Source: Ariolimax columbianus | Lineage: Eukaryota; Mollusca; Gastropoda; Stylommatophora; Arionidae | Assembly (NCBI GenBank): GCA_036924085.1 | Contig: JAVGWX010000005.1 | Location: 37,231,983-37,295,982 of the forward strand | Length of the DNA: 64,000 bases | Direction of reading: 5' to 3' | In this document: piece after piece, positions 35,891-47,513 of the stretch | Layout: each line of letters begins with the position of its first letter | Numbering within the stretch: the first letter of the stretch is position 1 | Made by a program: the position numbers and the translations under genes | Notes under the pieces: generated by a model | The model's input: only the letters and a program-made list of their open reading frames with translations | What the model was told of the DNA's origin: nothing | Database searches by the model: none

Positions 35891-36451
35891 AGCACACCTG
35901 CCTTCCCGTTTCCTGCTCTGCCACAGCTGGATGGTTGCTAATGAAGTATACGATAGTTCACTTTCTGACAGCTACACTGTTAAGTTCATACCTCAGCTAT
36001 GGCAGTTTGCACTCTCGAAAGCTTGCAGTACATATAATGCATTTGTGCAGGACTTCCGGTATTAATGTTATCATAGGGTACAATTTCTTTAATCATCGTG
36101 TTTTATCCACTTTTGTTTAATGCAATGAGCTTTAGCTTGTAAGAATAAAAATGATATGGAAGGTGAGAGAAAAGTATAATTGAGCGCTCTGTTGATTTTC
36201 TGCGTAAATTTCTATACTTCCTCCATGACAAATATAGCAGCAATACAAATAAAAGGTAATCAAAGAGAAGAAAGCACATATTATTTGAACACCTATGCTG
36301 TTGCTATAAAACGCATATGGAAAAAGCATATACATTGATACATTCTTTAACATTGCAAAGCAGATAAGATCAACAGAAGATATGATTATTAGTAAACAAT
36401 TTTAAAAAAAATAGTAATTTGAAATAATGCACATACGCTTAGTACTTACTT

Positions 36452-36511
36452 TATAAAAAGAGCTTTCCTGTCCTTCTTGTATGAGAAATGTCGAATCAAT
36501 CCACGTTCTCT
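36452..36511 (-). other. candidate spliced exon
   Basis: 60 nt between an excellent acceptor (TTTTTCAG) and donor (GTAAGT) on the minus strand, open in phase 0. It lies 6 kb upstream of gene B exon 1 and could be a 5' exon of that gene. No paralogous copy is visible elsewhere in the window, so the call rests on splice signals alone. Confidence 0.3.
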
Positions 36512-36619
36512 GAAAAAGAGTACAACATCGATAATGAGCTTCGAAAGGTACCATTTTTCAGTTTGTTTAAACTGACGCTGCTAATATGATATGAACTCAA
36601 AACAAACATCCCAAATCCT

Positions 36620-37386
36620 CCATGGAAAAAAGCCAAGTCCCCTGAGATGGTAGAAACTATAGAGGGAATAGGGAAAAAGGGAACTCAGGCAGATTCAGAA
36701 AGGAAATTTATCACAGAAGAATATCTTAGGAGAGTATACCCACCAGAAACATGGATACACGTATATTCAGATGGTTCATCTAACAAAGCCACATCCAATG
36801 GAAGTGGAGGGGTCTATTACAGACTAATGAATGGAGAAGAAAAAACTCCAGAATTAACAACGGGAACATATTCCAATAATTTCCGCACAGAAGCAGAGAC
36901 ACTGAAGGCCGCAGCTGAATTTGTAATCCAAGATAAGGATATCCACCAAGAAAACATAGTATTCCTGACTGATGCCGCGTCAGTATTAGCAGCACTAAAA
37001 CAACACAAAGATGAAGATCTCGAGCAATGTATGTTCTCCCTGACACAGCTCTCAGCAGAACACCCAAGGCTGGTCATACAGGGGATCCCATCCCACTGCA
37101 ATATTAAAGACAATGAAGCTGCAGACAAACTAGCAAAGAGTGGAGGAGCATCCCACAAACAGGCCTGAGTATCACATATAATGAGGCCAAGACCATAATT
37201 AAAGCCAAATTCAGGGTAAAATGGTTTGATCAACACCCGACTTCCGAAAATAAGACAGCTACTATAACTTAACTAGAGAAGAGCAAGTCATCATCTTCAG
37301 ACTGATTACTGGGCATAACAGACTCAAGTGTCATCTTTACAACAAAATGAGGATTGGGACAGATGACAGGTGCTCATGTGGGGAGC

Positions 37387-37387
<1 letters not shown>
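36620..37387 (+). mobile_element. I-like LINE, RNase H region, copy D
   Basis: An open frame at 36,647-37,168 carries RNase H motifs: VYSDGSSN (Asp), RTEAETLKAA (Glu), VFLTDAASV (Asp) and IPSHCNIKDNEAADKLAKS (His/Asp). It is related to, but clearly different from, copy A. A frameshift follows, then the C-terminal part to RCSCGEH. It is cut at 37,387 by the microsatellite, just where the C-terminal zinc-knuckle-like motif should be. Confidence 0.8.
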
Positions 37388-37417
<30 letters not shown>

Positions 37418-37880
37418 TGTATGTATGTATGTATGTATGTATGTATGTATGTATGTATGTATGTATGTATGTATGTATGTATGTATGTATGTATGTATGT
37501 ATGTATGTATGTATGTATGTATGTATGTATGTATGTATGTATGTATGTATGTATGTATGTATGTATGTATGTATGTATGTATGTATGTATGTATGTATGT
37601 ATGTATGTATGTATGTATGTATGTATGTATGTATGTATGTATGTATGTATGTATGTATGTATGTATGTATGTATGTATGTATGTATGTATGTATGTATGT
37701 ATGTATGTATGTATGTATGTATGTATGTATGTATGTGTGTGTGTGCGTGTGTGTGTGCGTGTGTGTGTGTGCGTGCGTATGTCTGTATGTATGTATGTAT
37801 GTATGTATTTATATGTGTGTGTTTGTGCGCGTGCGTGCGTGCGTGTGTGCGTATGTATGTATGTATGTTTGTGTGTGCGT
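37388..37880. repeat. (ATGT)n microsatellite with GT-rich end
   Basis: About 350 bp of almost perfect TATG repeats (roughly 87 units) to 37,735, then a mixed GT/GC/ATGT tract to 37,880. All three plus frames are open through it, giving artefactual MYVC repeat proteins. The repeat starts exactly at the break in LINE copy D. Confidence 0.95.
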
Positions 37881-37889
37881 TTTAATAAA

Positions 37890-38965
37890 AATCCTGACCA
37901 TGATTACCCAAATCAACTGTTCCTTGTTTTGGAAAGAGATTTACAACAGTTTCTTCTTGCTTCAATGCTACAGGCGAGTTCAATGAGAAATATGAGTTTT
38001 TGAATTGATAAACCAGTTCTCCTTTATGTCCAACTATTACCGATTGTCTATATTTGTCTTTTTTGTCCATCCATTGTATTCTGAGGATCTTTCTGTAACA
38101 TTTTGACTTGAAGGATTCGATTCTTTGTCTAGAAGTTTCGGTAATCGCCAATGATTCGCAGCCCTATGCTGTCACAGGAAAAACACAGACTCTCAAGACC
38201 TTCACTTTTGCTGTATTGTTGGTGCTCTGTCATAATTTCTTTAGACTGTTCATCTTCTGTGTTGCCATAGCTAGTCTTTATATGATTTCTTTCGAGCAGT
38301 CGCCATTTTTGTCAATTTTGGAATCCATATAGTCAAAATGCGTGACCTGATCTATTTCATCACCACCGACTGTAAATTTATGTTGACACCGTATTTTATC
38401 AGTGGTCATTATCTTTGTTTTGTTTATAAACAGGTTTTGATCTTTACTGTGTCTATTTACGGCGGAAAGTAGCTGCTCTAGCCCTTCTGCACTTCTTCAT
38501 AGTATCACTGTGTCGACTGCGTATATCGTAACTCTGGAATCTCAAAATGCAGCAATCGTAGATGTATCAAAACTTTCAATGTTCTCGTCTTCTCTAACAT
38601 TTCTCATTATACATTCCGCATAGATGTTATATAGATAACAAAGTCAATATGATTTATTTTCACATCTTCTTGGGTTTTTCAAGTACATTTCTTCTTGGAA
38701 AATGTTGAAATAAACTGTTACCCATAACTAAGTGGTTCTCTTCACAGTCTATCTTCTCTGCCATTTCTGTTTCTTAGTCCAAATTGACCTACAAATTCTT
38801 ATAATTGCCGTTTCTATTATGGATTTCATTACTATCAGAACATCAGTAGATTTACTTGGTTTGAGGATCTGTTTTAAGGCCGCATAACACTCCTCTGTCC
38901 CTTCATCACCATATTCTTGAGTTTGAGTATACATTTGTAAAACGACAATATCTGCTGTTTTAAAT
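37890..38965 (-). mobile_element. RTE-like LINE with internal deletion
   Basis: Minus strand. 38,965-38,650 is an endonuclease piece (ADIVVLQMYTQTQEYGDEGTE). From about 38,640 to 37,890 come RT C-terminal pieces ending in ITETSRQRIESFKSKCYRKILRI at 38,148-38,080. The RT core is missing between them. The endonuclease piece is a duplicate of 13,085-13,455. Confidence 0.65.
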
Positions 38966-38981
38966 TCTCTTATATATTGAG

Positions 38982-39170
38982 AGAAGGGCTGATTAGCGCA
39001 GTTGTAGAGCACTTGCTTCCGTGCCAGAGGTAAGAGGTTCAACTCCCACTACCGGCAGCGAGGAAGGAAACTGGCCACCCCACCTCACAAATCTATGACT
39101 TTGTACAATGAAGGCTCTAACACTTCATCCACAATGGCAGTGTCTACTATGGGACTACATTTACCATTAT
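38982..39170 (+). repeat. tRNA-derived SINE, family 2, copy 2
   Basis: Same head as the copy at 13,482 (gctgattagcgcagt, gaggttcaactccc) and same body, lacking about 60 bp in the middle. It is followed by a TG repeat at 39,176-39,194, as in the other locus. Confidence 0.75.
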
Positions 39171-39215
39171 ATAATGTGTGTGTGTGTGTGTGTGCTGTGC
39201 CAAATGGATTACTTG

Positions 39216-39445
39216 GAGACGGCGGAGGCTAGTGGTTAAGTGACACAAGCTCACAATCTGAAGGTACTGGGCTTACTACCAAATCACCGTACCGGCCTCT
39301 AACCCGGGGAAGCAAACCATTAGAAAATGCAGGAAGAAGCAGACCCTTATATACAATACATGCCGAAGTCGGTTGCACTGGATTAACAGGTGCAAAATAA
39401 AAACAGTGCAATGCACACTACCTTGGAGAATAGAGACATAAAGCG
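39216..39445 (+). repeat. tRNA-derived SINE, family 1, copy 4
   Basis: Full-length copy with A box region TAGTGGTTAAGTGACACAAG. It follows SINE family 2 and a TG repeat in the same order as at 13.48-14.01 kb. Confidence 0.8.
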
Positions 39446-39689
39446 AACACACAAAAATGGATTACTACAGAAGTGGCAAGGTTTGTTTGTTTTTAAAAAT
39501 TAAAGGCATATATCACGTCATAGACAAAAGACAAGAAACACAAAGTGCAACAAGAAATTTACCACAAAATACATGTTTTAAAATATCAGAAATTCAAACA
39601 AAACTAACAGACAATACAACAAGAAGTACTGATCCAGTGTCGTATGATAACATCACAGAGAATGATTTGACAACTATTCAGAAGAATGG

Positions 39690-40400
39690 GTACATGTCTA
39701 TACTGATAGATCTGCATTTAAGGCCCCCATTAAGGCGTGATATGGAGTCACCATAGAATATCCAGACAGAACATCTCACGAGCTGTTTTGATTCCTGTGG
39801 GGATATATATTCAAATTAGGAGGCAGAAATAACATCATTAGAAGTAGCTCTGTGCCACTTGAGAACTGTATTTGATACATTTCCATCAAAAGCCCAAAAC
39901 ATCGTAATATTTACAGACTCCTTCAAGCTCTGGAAGATGGTGGTCACTGCAGGCCTGAATTTACTCAAATATCCCTAGATGCTAACCAACTTATCACATC
40001 TCATAAAGTCAGAATTGTTATACAATGGATCCATGGTCACTCAAATACACTTGGCAATGCCAAGACAGACAGACTGGCTAAGCAGGGATCAAGTCAAGAA
40101 AAACAATACACACTAACAACCTTACATACAGTCAAACAACTGCGAACAAAGAGGCCTAGCTGAATAGATGGGAAATACTGGGAGAGAAATATACAAACAT
40201 ATGGCCATCCCAAATCCCAAAGACAACATCAACCTCCTGAAAAGGAGAGACCAAAGCACCATTTTCCGACTTCGCACTCAAAATATGCAACTTAACAGCC
40301 ACTTGAACAGAATCCAACCAGAACACCTGCCGTGTAGACATTTCTAAGAAACTGTTAAACATAATCTTTTTTGAATGTCCGGTGTTCGCCAGTGTTAGGA
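39690..40400 (+). mobile_element. LINE RNase H remnant, third type
   Basis: Broken frames give an RNase H domain: GVTIEYPDRTSHELF at about 39,740, EAEITSLEVALCHLRT (Glu) at 39,820, NIVIFTDSF (Asp) at 39,900 and QWIHGHSNTLGNAKTDRLAKQG (read in part) at 40,025. Then comes a C-terminal tail with FRLRTQNMQLNSHL. Much diverged from copies A and D. No upstream RT is present. Confidence 0.65.
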
Positions 40401-40552
40401 AAGCGCTTCTTCCTTCGAGGCCAAACAAATGGAACACTTTGTACGGAACTAAACAACAGCTTACAAACACTTGCAGATATTACTACATGGCATTGGGTCA
40501 AAAGGCAGGAGCGTATAGGTCGCCGAATCAATAACCAACCAACCAACCAACC

Positions 40553-40665
40553 ATAAAATACATGCTGAAGTCGGTTGCAGTGGGCCGACAGGCGCAAAAT
40601 ACAAAGTGCAACGCACACCGCCTGGGGGAATAGAGAAATAGACAAACGCAAACAATTAAAAAGTG
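40553..40665 (+). repeat. SINE family 1, 3' half
   Basis: Starts inside the family body (ataaaatacatgctgaagtcgg) and runs to the end. The sequence after it (gattattagtgaagtg) matches that after the copy at 14,010. Both are followed by a decayed zinc-finger array. Confidence 0.75.
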
Positions 40666-40679
40666 GATTATTAGTGAAG

Positions 40680-41370
<691 letters not shown>

Positions 41371-41371
41371 A

Positions 41372-41760
41372 TGGGTAGCTAGCCATTGGAGGAAGAAGTA
41401 TCGGCCGTCCCACACTGCGATTCAAGGACGTATGCAAGAGGAACATGAAGTCATGCGACATCCCATCCGAGGGCTGGGAAGAAATTGCTCAGGATCGAGC
41501 TATCTGGAGACCGTCAGTTGGAGGGGACATAGGGGCTACTGACGCTCGTAGATGTCTTCTGGCTGCAGAGAAAAGAGAAAGACAGAAGAGATCCAGCCAG
41601 GCAAGCCAGCCTTCTCAGTATGGTTGTACGATCTGTGGCAGGGGCTGTCACTCGCGAATCGGCCTTTACAGCCATAGCAGACAGTGTCGAAATACAGGAG
41701 ACACCGCTGGACAAAACTTACAGGGCGCCACTAGCACGGTCTATAGAGACTGAGACGCCT
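41372..41760 (+). mobile_element. LINE 3'-end with C-terminal zinc finger
   Basis: The open frame at 41,445-41,753 gives SEGWEEIAQDRAIWRPSV, then a C-terminal C2H2-like finger CTICGRGCHSRIGLYSHSRQC (read in part). The same tail with CPICSRCFRARIGLFSHMRTH is in the LINE at 47.8-49.7 kb. It is a 5'-truncated copy of that family. Confidence 0.75.
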
Positions 41761-41914
41761 ATGATGACTGCCTTTACAAAACAGCAATAACGCATTTAAT
41801 TTATGCTTCAGCTCCTGGCAATCTACATGTGTAGAGAATATCAAATGATTAGTATAAGTATTTATCTACAGACGTTCCAGTAATTACTGAAATCACATTT
41901 TTCATTTATATGAT

Positions 41915-42145
41915 ATCAGATTCGGGTCCATGATTGCAAAATTCGCAGATGACACAAAATTATGAGACAGTGTCTATTCTCCGGCAGAAGTGTATCTATT
42001 GAAATCGAACTTGGATACGATTAAAAAATGGTTTGAGAGCAGGCAGATGGAGTTTAATGTAGAAAAATGCAGTAATCCAGATGTTAGATCAAGATATTAG
42101 GAAATATTTATTTAGTCAGAGAGGGGTGAATACTTGGAATCCAGG
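41915..42145 (+). mobile_element. CR1-like LINE scrap
   Basis: Contains FADDTKL with the catalytic pair (gcagatgacacaaaatta), then WFESRQMEFNVEKCS, and after a deletion the 3' part FSQRGVNTWNP. Closely related to the copies at 26.3 and 46.8 kb. Confidence 0.7.
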
Positions 42146-42369
42146 AACATGAATGCATTGCAACATGGTGTGCTCAGTTTGGCAGTCATGGTTTTTTTTC
42201 GCTCCTCCACGTACGGAAAGTAATGGCAACCTAACGTACTGCACACTTGCCAAGAAACTTAATAACAACTAAACAAATTGAAGGATGTAAGAAGCGATGT
42301 TCTGTTAAAGTAAAGGACATGTTACTTACTTTTTGGAGTAGAATATACTCGTTGTAGTCTGTCCCTGTA

Positions 42370-42960
42370 GAGTCAGGTCAGGCTAGGTCAACCCGTAACC
42401 AGTGAGGTCGTTGGGGCACACATGAAGACATCCTCACAACCCCACGCCCCCTTCTCTGTCAGCGGCCGCTGCTTGTGCCTCTTCTGGTGGGAGATTGGTC
42501 CATTCTTTTATGTTGTCCTCCCACTTCTTTTTGGGACGGCCTCTTCATCGTCTGCTTTGCACCTTTCTGTGCAGGATCGTATTTGCGAGACCATTTGATC
42601 TCGATGTATGACCGTACCAAGCGAGCTTCCTTTTGACAGTTGCCAAGATATCTTCAAAAGGCTCTATTGATGTTGTAATTCTATCCGGTATTTCCTCATT
42701 CGTAACTCGATCTTTGTACGTGACGTTTAAAGGTCTTCGAATACATCTCATCTCCAAGGCCTGTATCCTTCGCTGAATGTCAGCTGTAATTGTCCATGCC
42801 TCACAAGCATAGAGGAATATTGACAGGACCAATATACGTATTAATCTAATTTTCTGATAATCCGATTGCATAGTGCTAACCGTTTATCTAAGCCGTGCAA
42901 GCGCCGCTATTGTCTGCTTTTCTCGCCAATGCCTCACATTTTGATCCTTCATCACTGTAG
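42370..42960 (-). mobile_element. RTE-like LINE, 3' end
   Basis: Open frame 42,871-42,545: LSIFLYACEAWTITADIQRRI, NVTYKDRVTNEEI, WYGHTSRSNGLANT. Same family and same 3' end (TGACC-rich repeats at 42,370-42,390) as 19.57-20.47 kb. 5'-truncated near 42,960. Confidence 0.75.
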
Positions 42961-43084
42961 AGTAGAGCCTTCTAAACCAGTAAAATGAAGTTACGCTGTT
43001 TCTATAAACGCATATTCCGTGAGACCAACTTCTGTCATTTTGAAAGACTTAAAATATTCTCTCGACAGCAGCATAGACGGGAGT

Positions 43085-45032
43085 TCTGGCTAGAGATCGA
43101 GAGTCTTACAGATCTGAGATCAGTTGTTGTGAGGGCATTGACATTTGCCGATGACATTCTAATGTACAGGACTGGCTCAGACAGGCAACAGTTGGTCAAA
43201 TACATCCAGGAAACTTTGCAAGCAATCTCACAGTGGTGTGGCGACTCAAACTCCAAGATCAATCCGAACAAGGCCTGCATGATGTGGTGCTCTTTGAATA
43301 ATTCCATGGACATCACTTTTGATGGTTGCACCATTGACAGGTGCGACTGGTTGAAATACCTCGGCGTGACTTTTGATCGCAGTCTTTCCTATAACTGCTA
43401 TGTTGACCACATCGAACAAAGATGCAAAAGAGGGTTAGGAGCACTCAAGACCATGGCTGCTGCCAACTTGGAACAACGCCTCCTGTTCATCCTATTTCGT
43501 CAGGTCGTGTTGTCTGTCATCGATTACGGACTAGGCATCCTCACACTATCAAGAACACAGTGTGAAAGGTTGGAACGCATCCAGAATGAAGATAAGCGAC
43601 TGGTTCTGGGCTGCACTAGAGATACCCCAATTGTGATGATGTGGTACATGTTGGGATTGTTATCGGTGACTTCCAGACATAAACTGGCACAAGTCAAAAC
43701 CTATGTGCGTGTCACCACAGACACGCGGCACCCTCTGCACAGTAGTATCTCAGACATCAAGGGATCAAGAATAAAGAGAGGGTCGTCATGGATGGTACAG
43801 GCTGAGACATCAATCGGACACGTCACTCCAGCTGAGACGATAGCCAAAGAGGAAGAATAGGTACACACTGGTGGTAGAATGATAGAGTACCACAGAGTCA
43901 TCATAACCTTAGGCAAGGAATGCAGAAAACGGAGCAACGAGAGAGCAGAGCAAGAGGTAAATCAGCTGATAACTGAGAACACACAGGAGAGTGACGCTGT
44001 CATATTCACCGACGGATCAGTCAAGCGCAGTCGGACATCAGGCTGGGGTTTCTCGACTACAGTGAGAGGAGAGGTCGTTGCTGAGCGCAGTAGGGCATAC
44101 ATGTCAACAACCTCCAGTATGAGAATGGAGACGCAAGCAGTGACCTCAGCACTGAAACGGATATCTGAGACTTCTATAACAAGGGCAGTCATCGCGACAG
44201 ACGCGCAAGCCGTACTTCAGAAAGTACAGAAGGGATGGCTTAGGTACAAGTGGATAGCTCCTGTTGAGGCCTCAAACCTCCAGGCGTTGACCTGGATCTA
44301 CTGTCTTGCTCATAACTTAACTTAACGTCTTTATACTGGTTTAGAAGACTCTGCAGAGTCTGTATACAACCAGTTCCATTTACAACACCTTCCTCTAGAA
44401 GCTGTACGCATCCAATCTGTTCTTAAATGCATTGACCGTCCCAGCCTCCACCACCTCACTTGGCAATACATTCCAAGCATTCACTACTCTCTGGCTAAAG
44501 AAATACTTCCTAATATATAATCTGGACCTCTCCTTAGTCAACTTGTAGCTGTGCCCTCTTGTCCTTGTTGGTGGTTGTACTTTAAAAAAACTTGTAATAG
44601 TCCACTTTATCCATTCCTCTGATCATCTTATACACCTGTATTAAGTCACCACGAATTCTTCTCTCTTCTAGACACTGAAGGCCAGTTCTTTTTAATCTTT
44701 CTTCATAACTGTAATTCTGGAATCCCACTATCAGCTTTGTCGCTCTTTTTTGTATTCATGCCTGGGTTCAGGGTAATGAAAGAGCTGACATCTTTGCTTG
44801 ACAAGCTCACATCATGGGCACATTAGTGATGGATAGAAGTGACATTTTCAAATCAATCAATGACCGCCTGCTGGATGAGGACACTGCAATAGATGAAGCA
44901 GCAATCCACAGACTGGAAAGTTTCGACATTCAACGAGATTCAAGCGGAGTGGGGTGCATGAGAGGACGGCGCAGGAGAGTGTACAACCAGCGAGCTAAAG
45001 GACCATCAGCATCCATACCTTACGCCACTTGA
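43085..45032 (+). mobile_element. LINE with RT and RNase H (copy E)
   Basis: Starts inside the RT: ALTFADDILMYRTGSDRQQL at about 43,134 (FADD intact), KINPNKACMMWCSLNN, YLGVTFDRSLSYN, VLSVIDYGLG. A TAG at 43,858 breaks the frame. The RNase H follows at 43,879-44,313: AVIFTDGSVKRS (Asp), MRMETQAVTSAL (Glu), AVIATDAQAV (Asp). The final motif is split by a CR1-like insertion (44,314-44,756) and resumes with WVQGNERADIFA. The family type, with RNase H, is common in mollusc genomes as far as I know. Confidence 0.8.
44314..44756 (-). mobile_element. CR1-like 3' end inserted in LINE E
   Basis: 443-bp minus-strand insertion, flanked by TCAT at 44,310-44,313 and 44,756-44,759. Its 3' tail is GTTAAGTTAAGTT. 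Removing it joins CLAH to AWVQGNERAD in frame, which shows the exact empty site. It contains only the last part of the protein (NPTISFVALF-like shadow) and the 3' UTR. Confidence 0.85.
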
Positions 45033-45489
45033 TGAGAGAGACTGAGCACCTATGGGTATGCCCGGAGTGCAGTGACGTCGATTCTTAGAAAGAATTTAAG
45101 AATGTGAGGGCGACATTCTGCAAATGACATGCTACATGATGATGTTGACGGAAATCTAGATAAATTGTAATTTTCATGCCCGGAAGAGTTAGCATTTGTT
45201 TAATTCATGTCTTCTTCTTCAAACGCTGGCAAACATCAAATTGAATTTGTTCAAAGAAAGCAGCGGTCATCCTGAGAATGTTGACACTGCCATAGTGCAA
45301 GGGCTTGATCTAGTGTTGGCACTGGTGATGGCCACATATGCTTTCTCTGGTACTCCTATGTCGGGCAATTTTGCAGAGTGCATTTGATACAACTGTAGTG
45401 AAGCCGTGTAGGTAGACCTACCCTAACTGCTAGTTAGTAGTAAAGTCACTTAGCCAACTTAGTCAGTGAGTGCCCTTCGGCGTCAGACC

Positions 45490-46615
45490 ACATAGATGGA
45501 GTTTCACAGTACAAGCTCGGTAATAGTTAGATTATATTATTTCTAGCGGTAGTGATGATGAAGATATCAATCGTTCCCATAACGAACAACATTTCAATTT
45601 GAATTTATTTATCTAGTCTTACTCTTACTAAGAGTCTTAGTCTTAGTTCTAAGTCGAGCGATGAAAATGAAGGAAAATCTACGACGAGGGGGAGGCCCCA
45701 TCTTATTCTTAAGAAATCCTGCAATCAATAGTAGTAACATTTCAAAACGACATTCATTTTGGATGTGTGTAAATTGTAAACATTCACGCTGGTGATGTTG
45801 CTGTTGTTGATTTGGGCTTTCATTTTTGAGTACATTTTTAACTTTACGTCGTACGGCTGACTATCGTACCTGCAGTAAAATGTTAACACTGAGTGTGAAA
45901 ACAATTTTACCAAATTAGGTATAGCAAAGCTTTTAGAAGTCTTCACTTGTGGATACGTTAATAGAAAGTCGTTACTTTATTCATGTATTGGTTTCATCAT
46001 TGGCTCTTTCTGTCTTGTCAGACAATAGTAATTGTGCTTTGAAAAAAGGTATGTAACTACAGTCTATGACGGTAATTGATGTGATTCATAATACCAATCT
46101 GAGCAGAGAAGCATCTTCCACATTGTGTGCAAGGAAAGTCAGGACCGTTTGCAGCATCGCAAGGTGTGGCTCAGAGTCTTTAGCCTATCAGCAATCAGCA
46201 TCTCCTTTGTCTGTGTTCTATGCTTAATCCTGCCTCACCATGTAACATGATCCATGGAGCCCTGTTCCCATGATTCCAAATCGATGCCTGCATTATTCAT
46301 ATCCCGCTTGCATACATCCTTGTACCGAAGTAGTGGCCGGCCCCGAGACACTTTTCCCCAACTCTAATTCCTCAGAGAGAAGAAATTTTGGTATTCTGCC
46401 ATTTTTCATCCTCCGATTGTGTTGTACTGGTTTAGAGATGAATAATCTATTGTCTCGAGAGTATATTTCTTTTTAATAATATTTTTAAATAACAAACGTT
46501 TATACCACTATAATTCCTCATACACATATGTTCACTTCCATTAAAAAAATATGTATTCCATTGTATTCTGGACTCAATTATGAACAGCTTGTATAACATA
46601 TTCGGGGCAGTTTTG
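45490..46615 (+). mobile_element. piggyBac-like remnant, copy 2
   Basis: Aligns with the TTAA element at 55,662-56,743: agtacaagctcg(a/g), gatgatgaagatatc, cttagttctaagtcgagcga, gtaaattgtaaaca, ctggtttagag. Both ends with TIRs are gone. About 450 bp of unrelated sequence (45,990-46,425) is inserted near its 3' part. The encoded acidic stretch (GSDDED, SSLSSKSSDE) recalls the N-terminus of piggyBac transposases. No open frame. Confidence 0.6.
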
Positions 46616-47513
46616 TAGCATGTGTTCTGCATGTACACATGACCGAGTTGCGAATCTTCAATTGTGTATTGTATACATATGATCGAATAGTCAATTGTGT
46701 CCTGTTCTGAGCACAACGCAACATGTAGGAATCGCCTTCCTAATGTTAATGGCTCTCTGATTGATTTGATCAAATTTTTATTTACTTAACTTAACATTTT
46801 TATACTGGTTTAGAAGACTTTGCAGAGTCTGTATGCAACCAGTTTCATTACATTACTTTGCTCTAAAAGCTATGCACATCCAATTTATTCTAAAATGTTT
46901 TAATTGTCCCTGCCTCCACTACTTCCTGTGGCAATGTATTCCAAGAATTCACTACTCTCTGACTAAAAAAATATTTCCTAATTTCTAATCTGGACCTTTC
47001 TTTAGTTAATTTGTAGCTATGTCCTGTTGTTCCTGTTGGTGGTTGTATTTTTAAAAACTTGTTATAGTCTAAGTCATCCGTTCCTTTGATTATCTTACAA
47101 ACCTGTATTAAGTCACTTCAAATTCTTCTCTTTTTTAGGCACTGTAGGTCGGTTTTTCTCTTTCCTTAGAACTGTAATTCTGGAATCCCACTATCAGCTT
47201 TCTCGCTCTTTTTTGTATTCTTTCCAGCATGATTATATCCCCTCTATGATAAGAACTCCACACCTGTACACTGTACTCCAATCTAGGTCTAACTAATGCT
47301 TTATACAGTTTGATTATCACTTCCTTGCTTCTATATTTAATCATTCTTTTTATCATACCTAACATTGCATTTGCCTTTTTCACTGCTACCTGGACTTGCT
47401 CACTCACCTTACGTGTATGATCTATTATAATCCCTAGGTCCCTTTCCTTTTCTATCTTTTTAATATTGTTATGTTGTCCCATTCTGTAATTATGTTCCAT
47501 ATTGGATCTAACC

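Noticed and set aside
37347..38003. Open frames encoding MYVC repeats
   Set aside because: By-products of a TATG microsatellite, which is open in all three frames. Not a gene.
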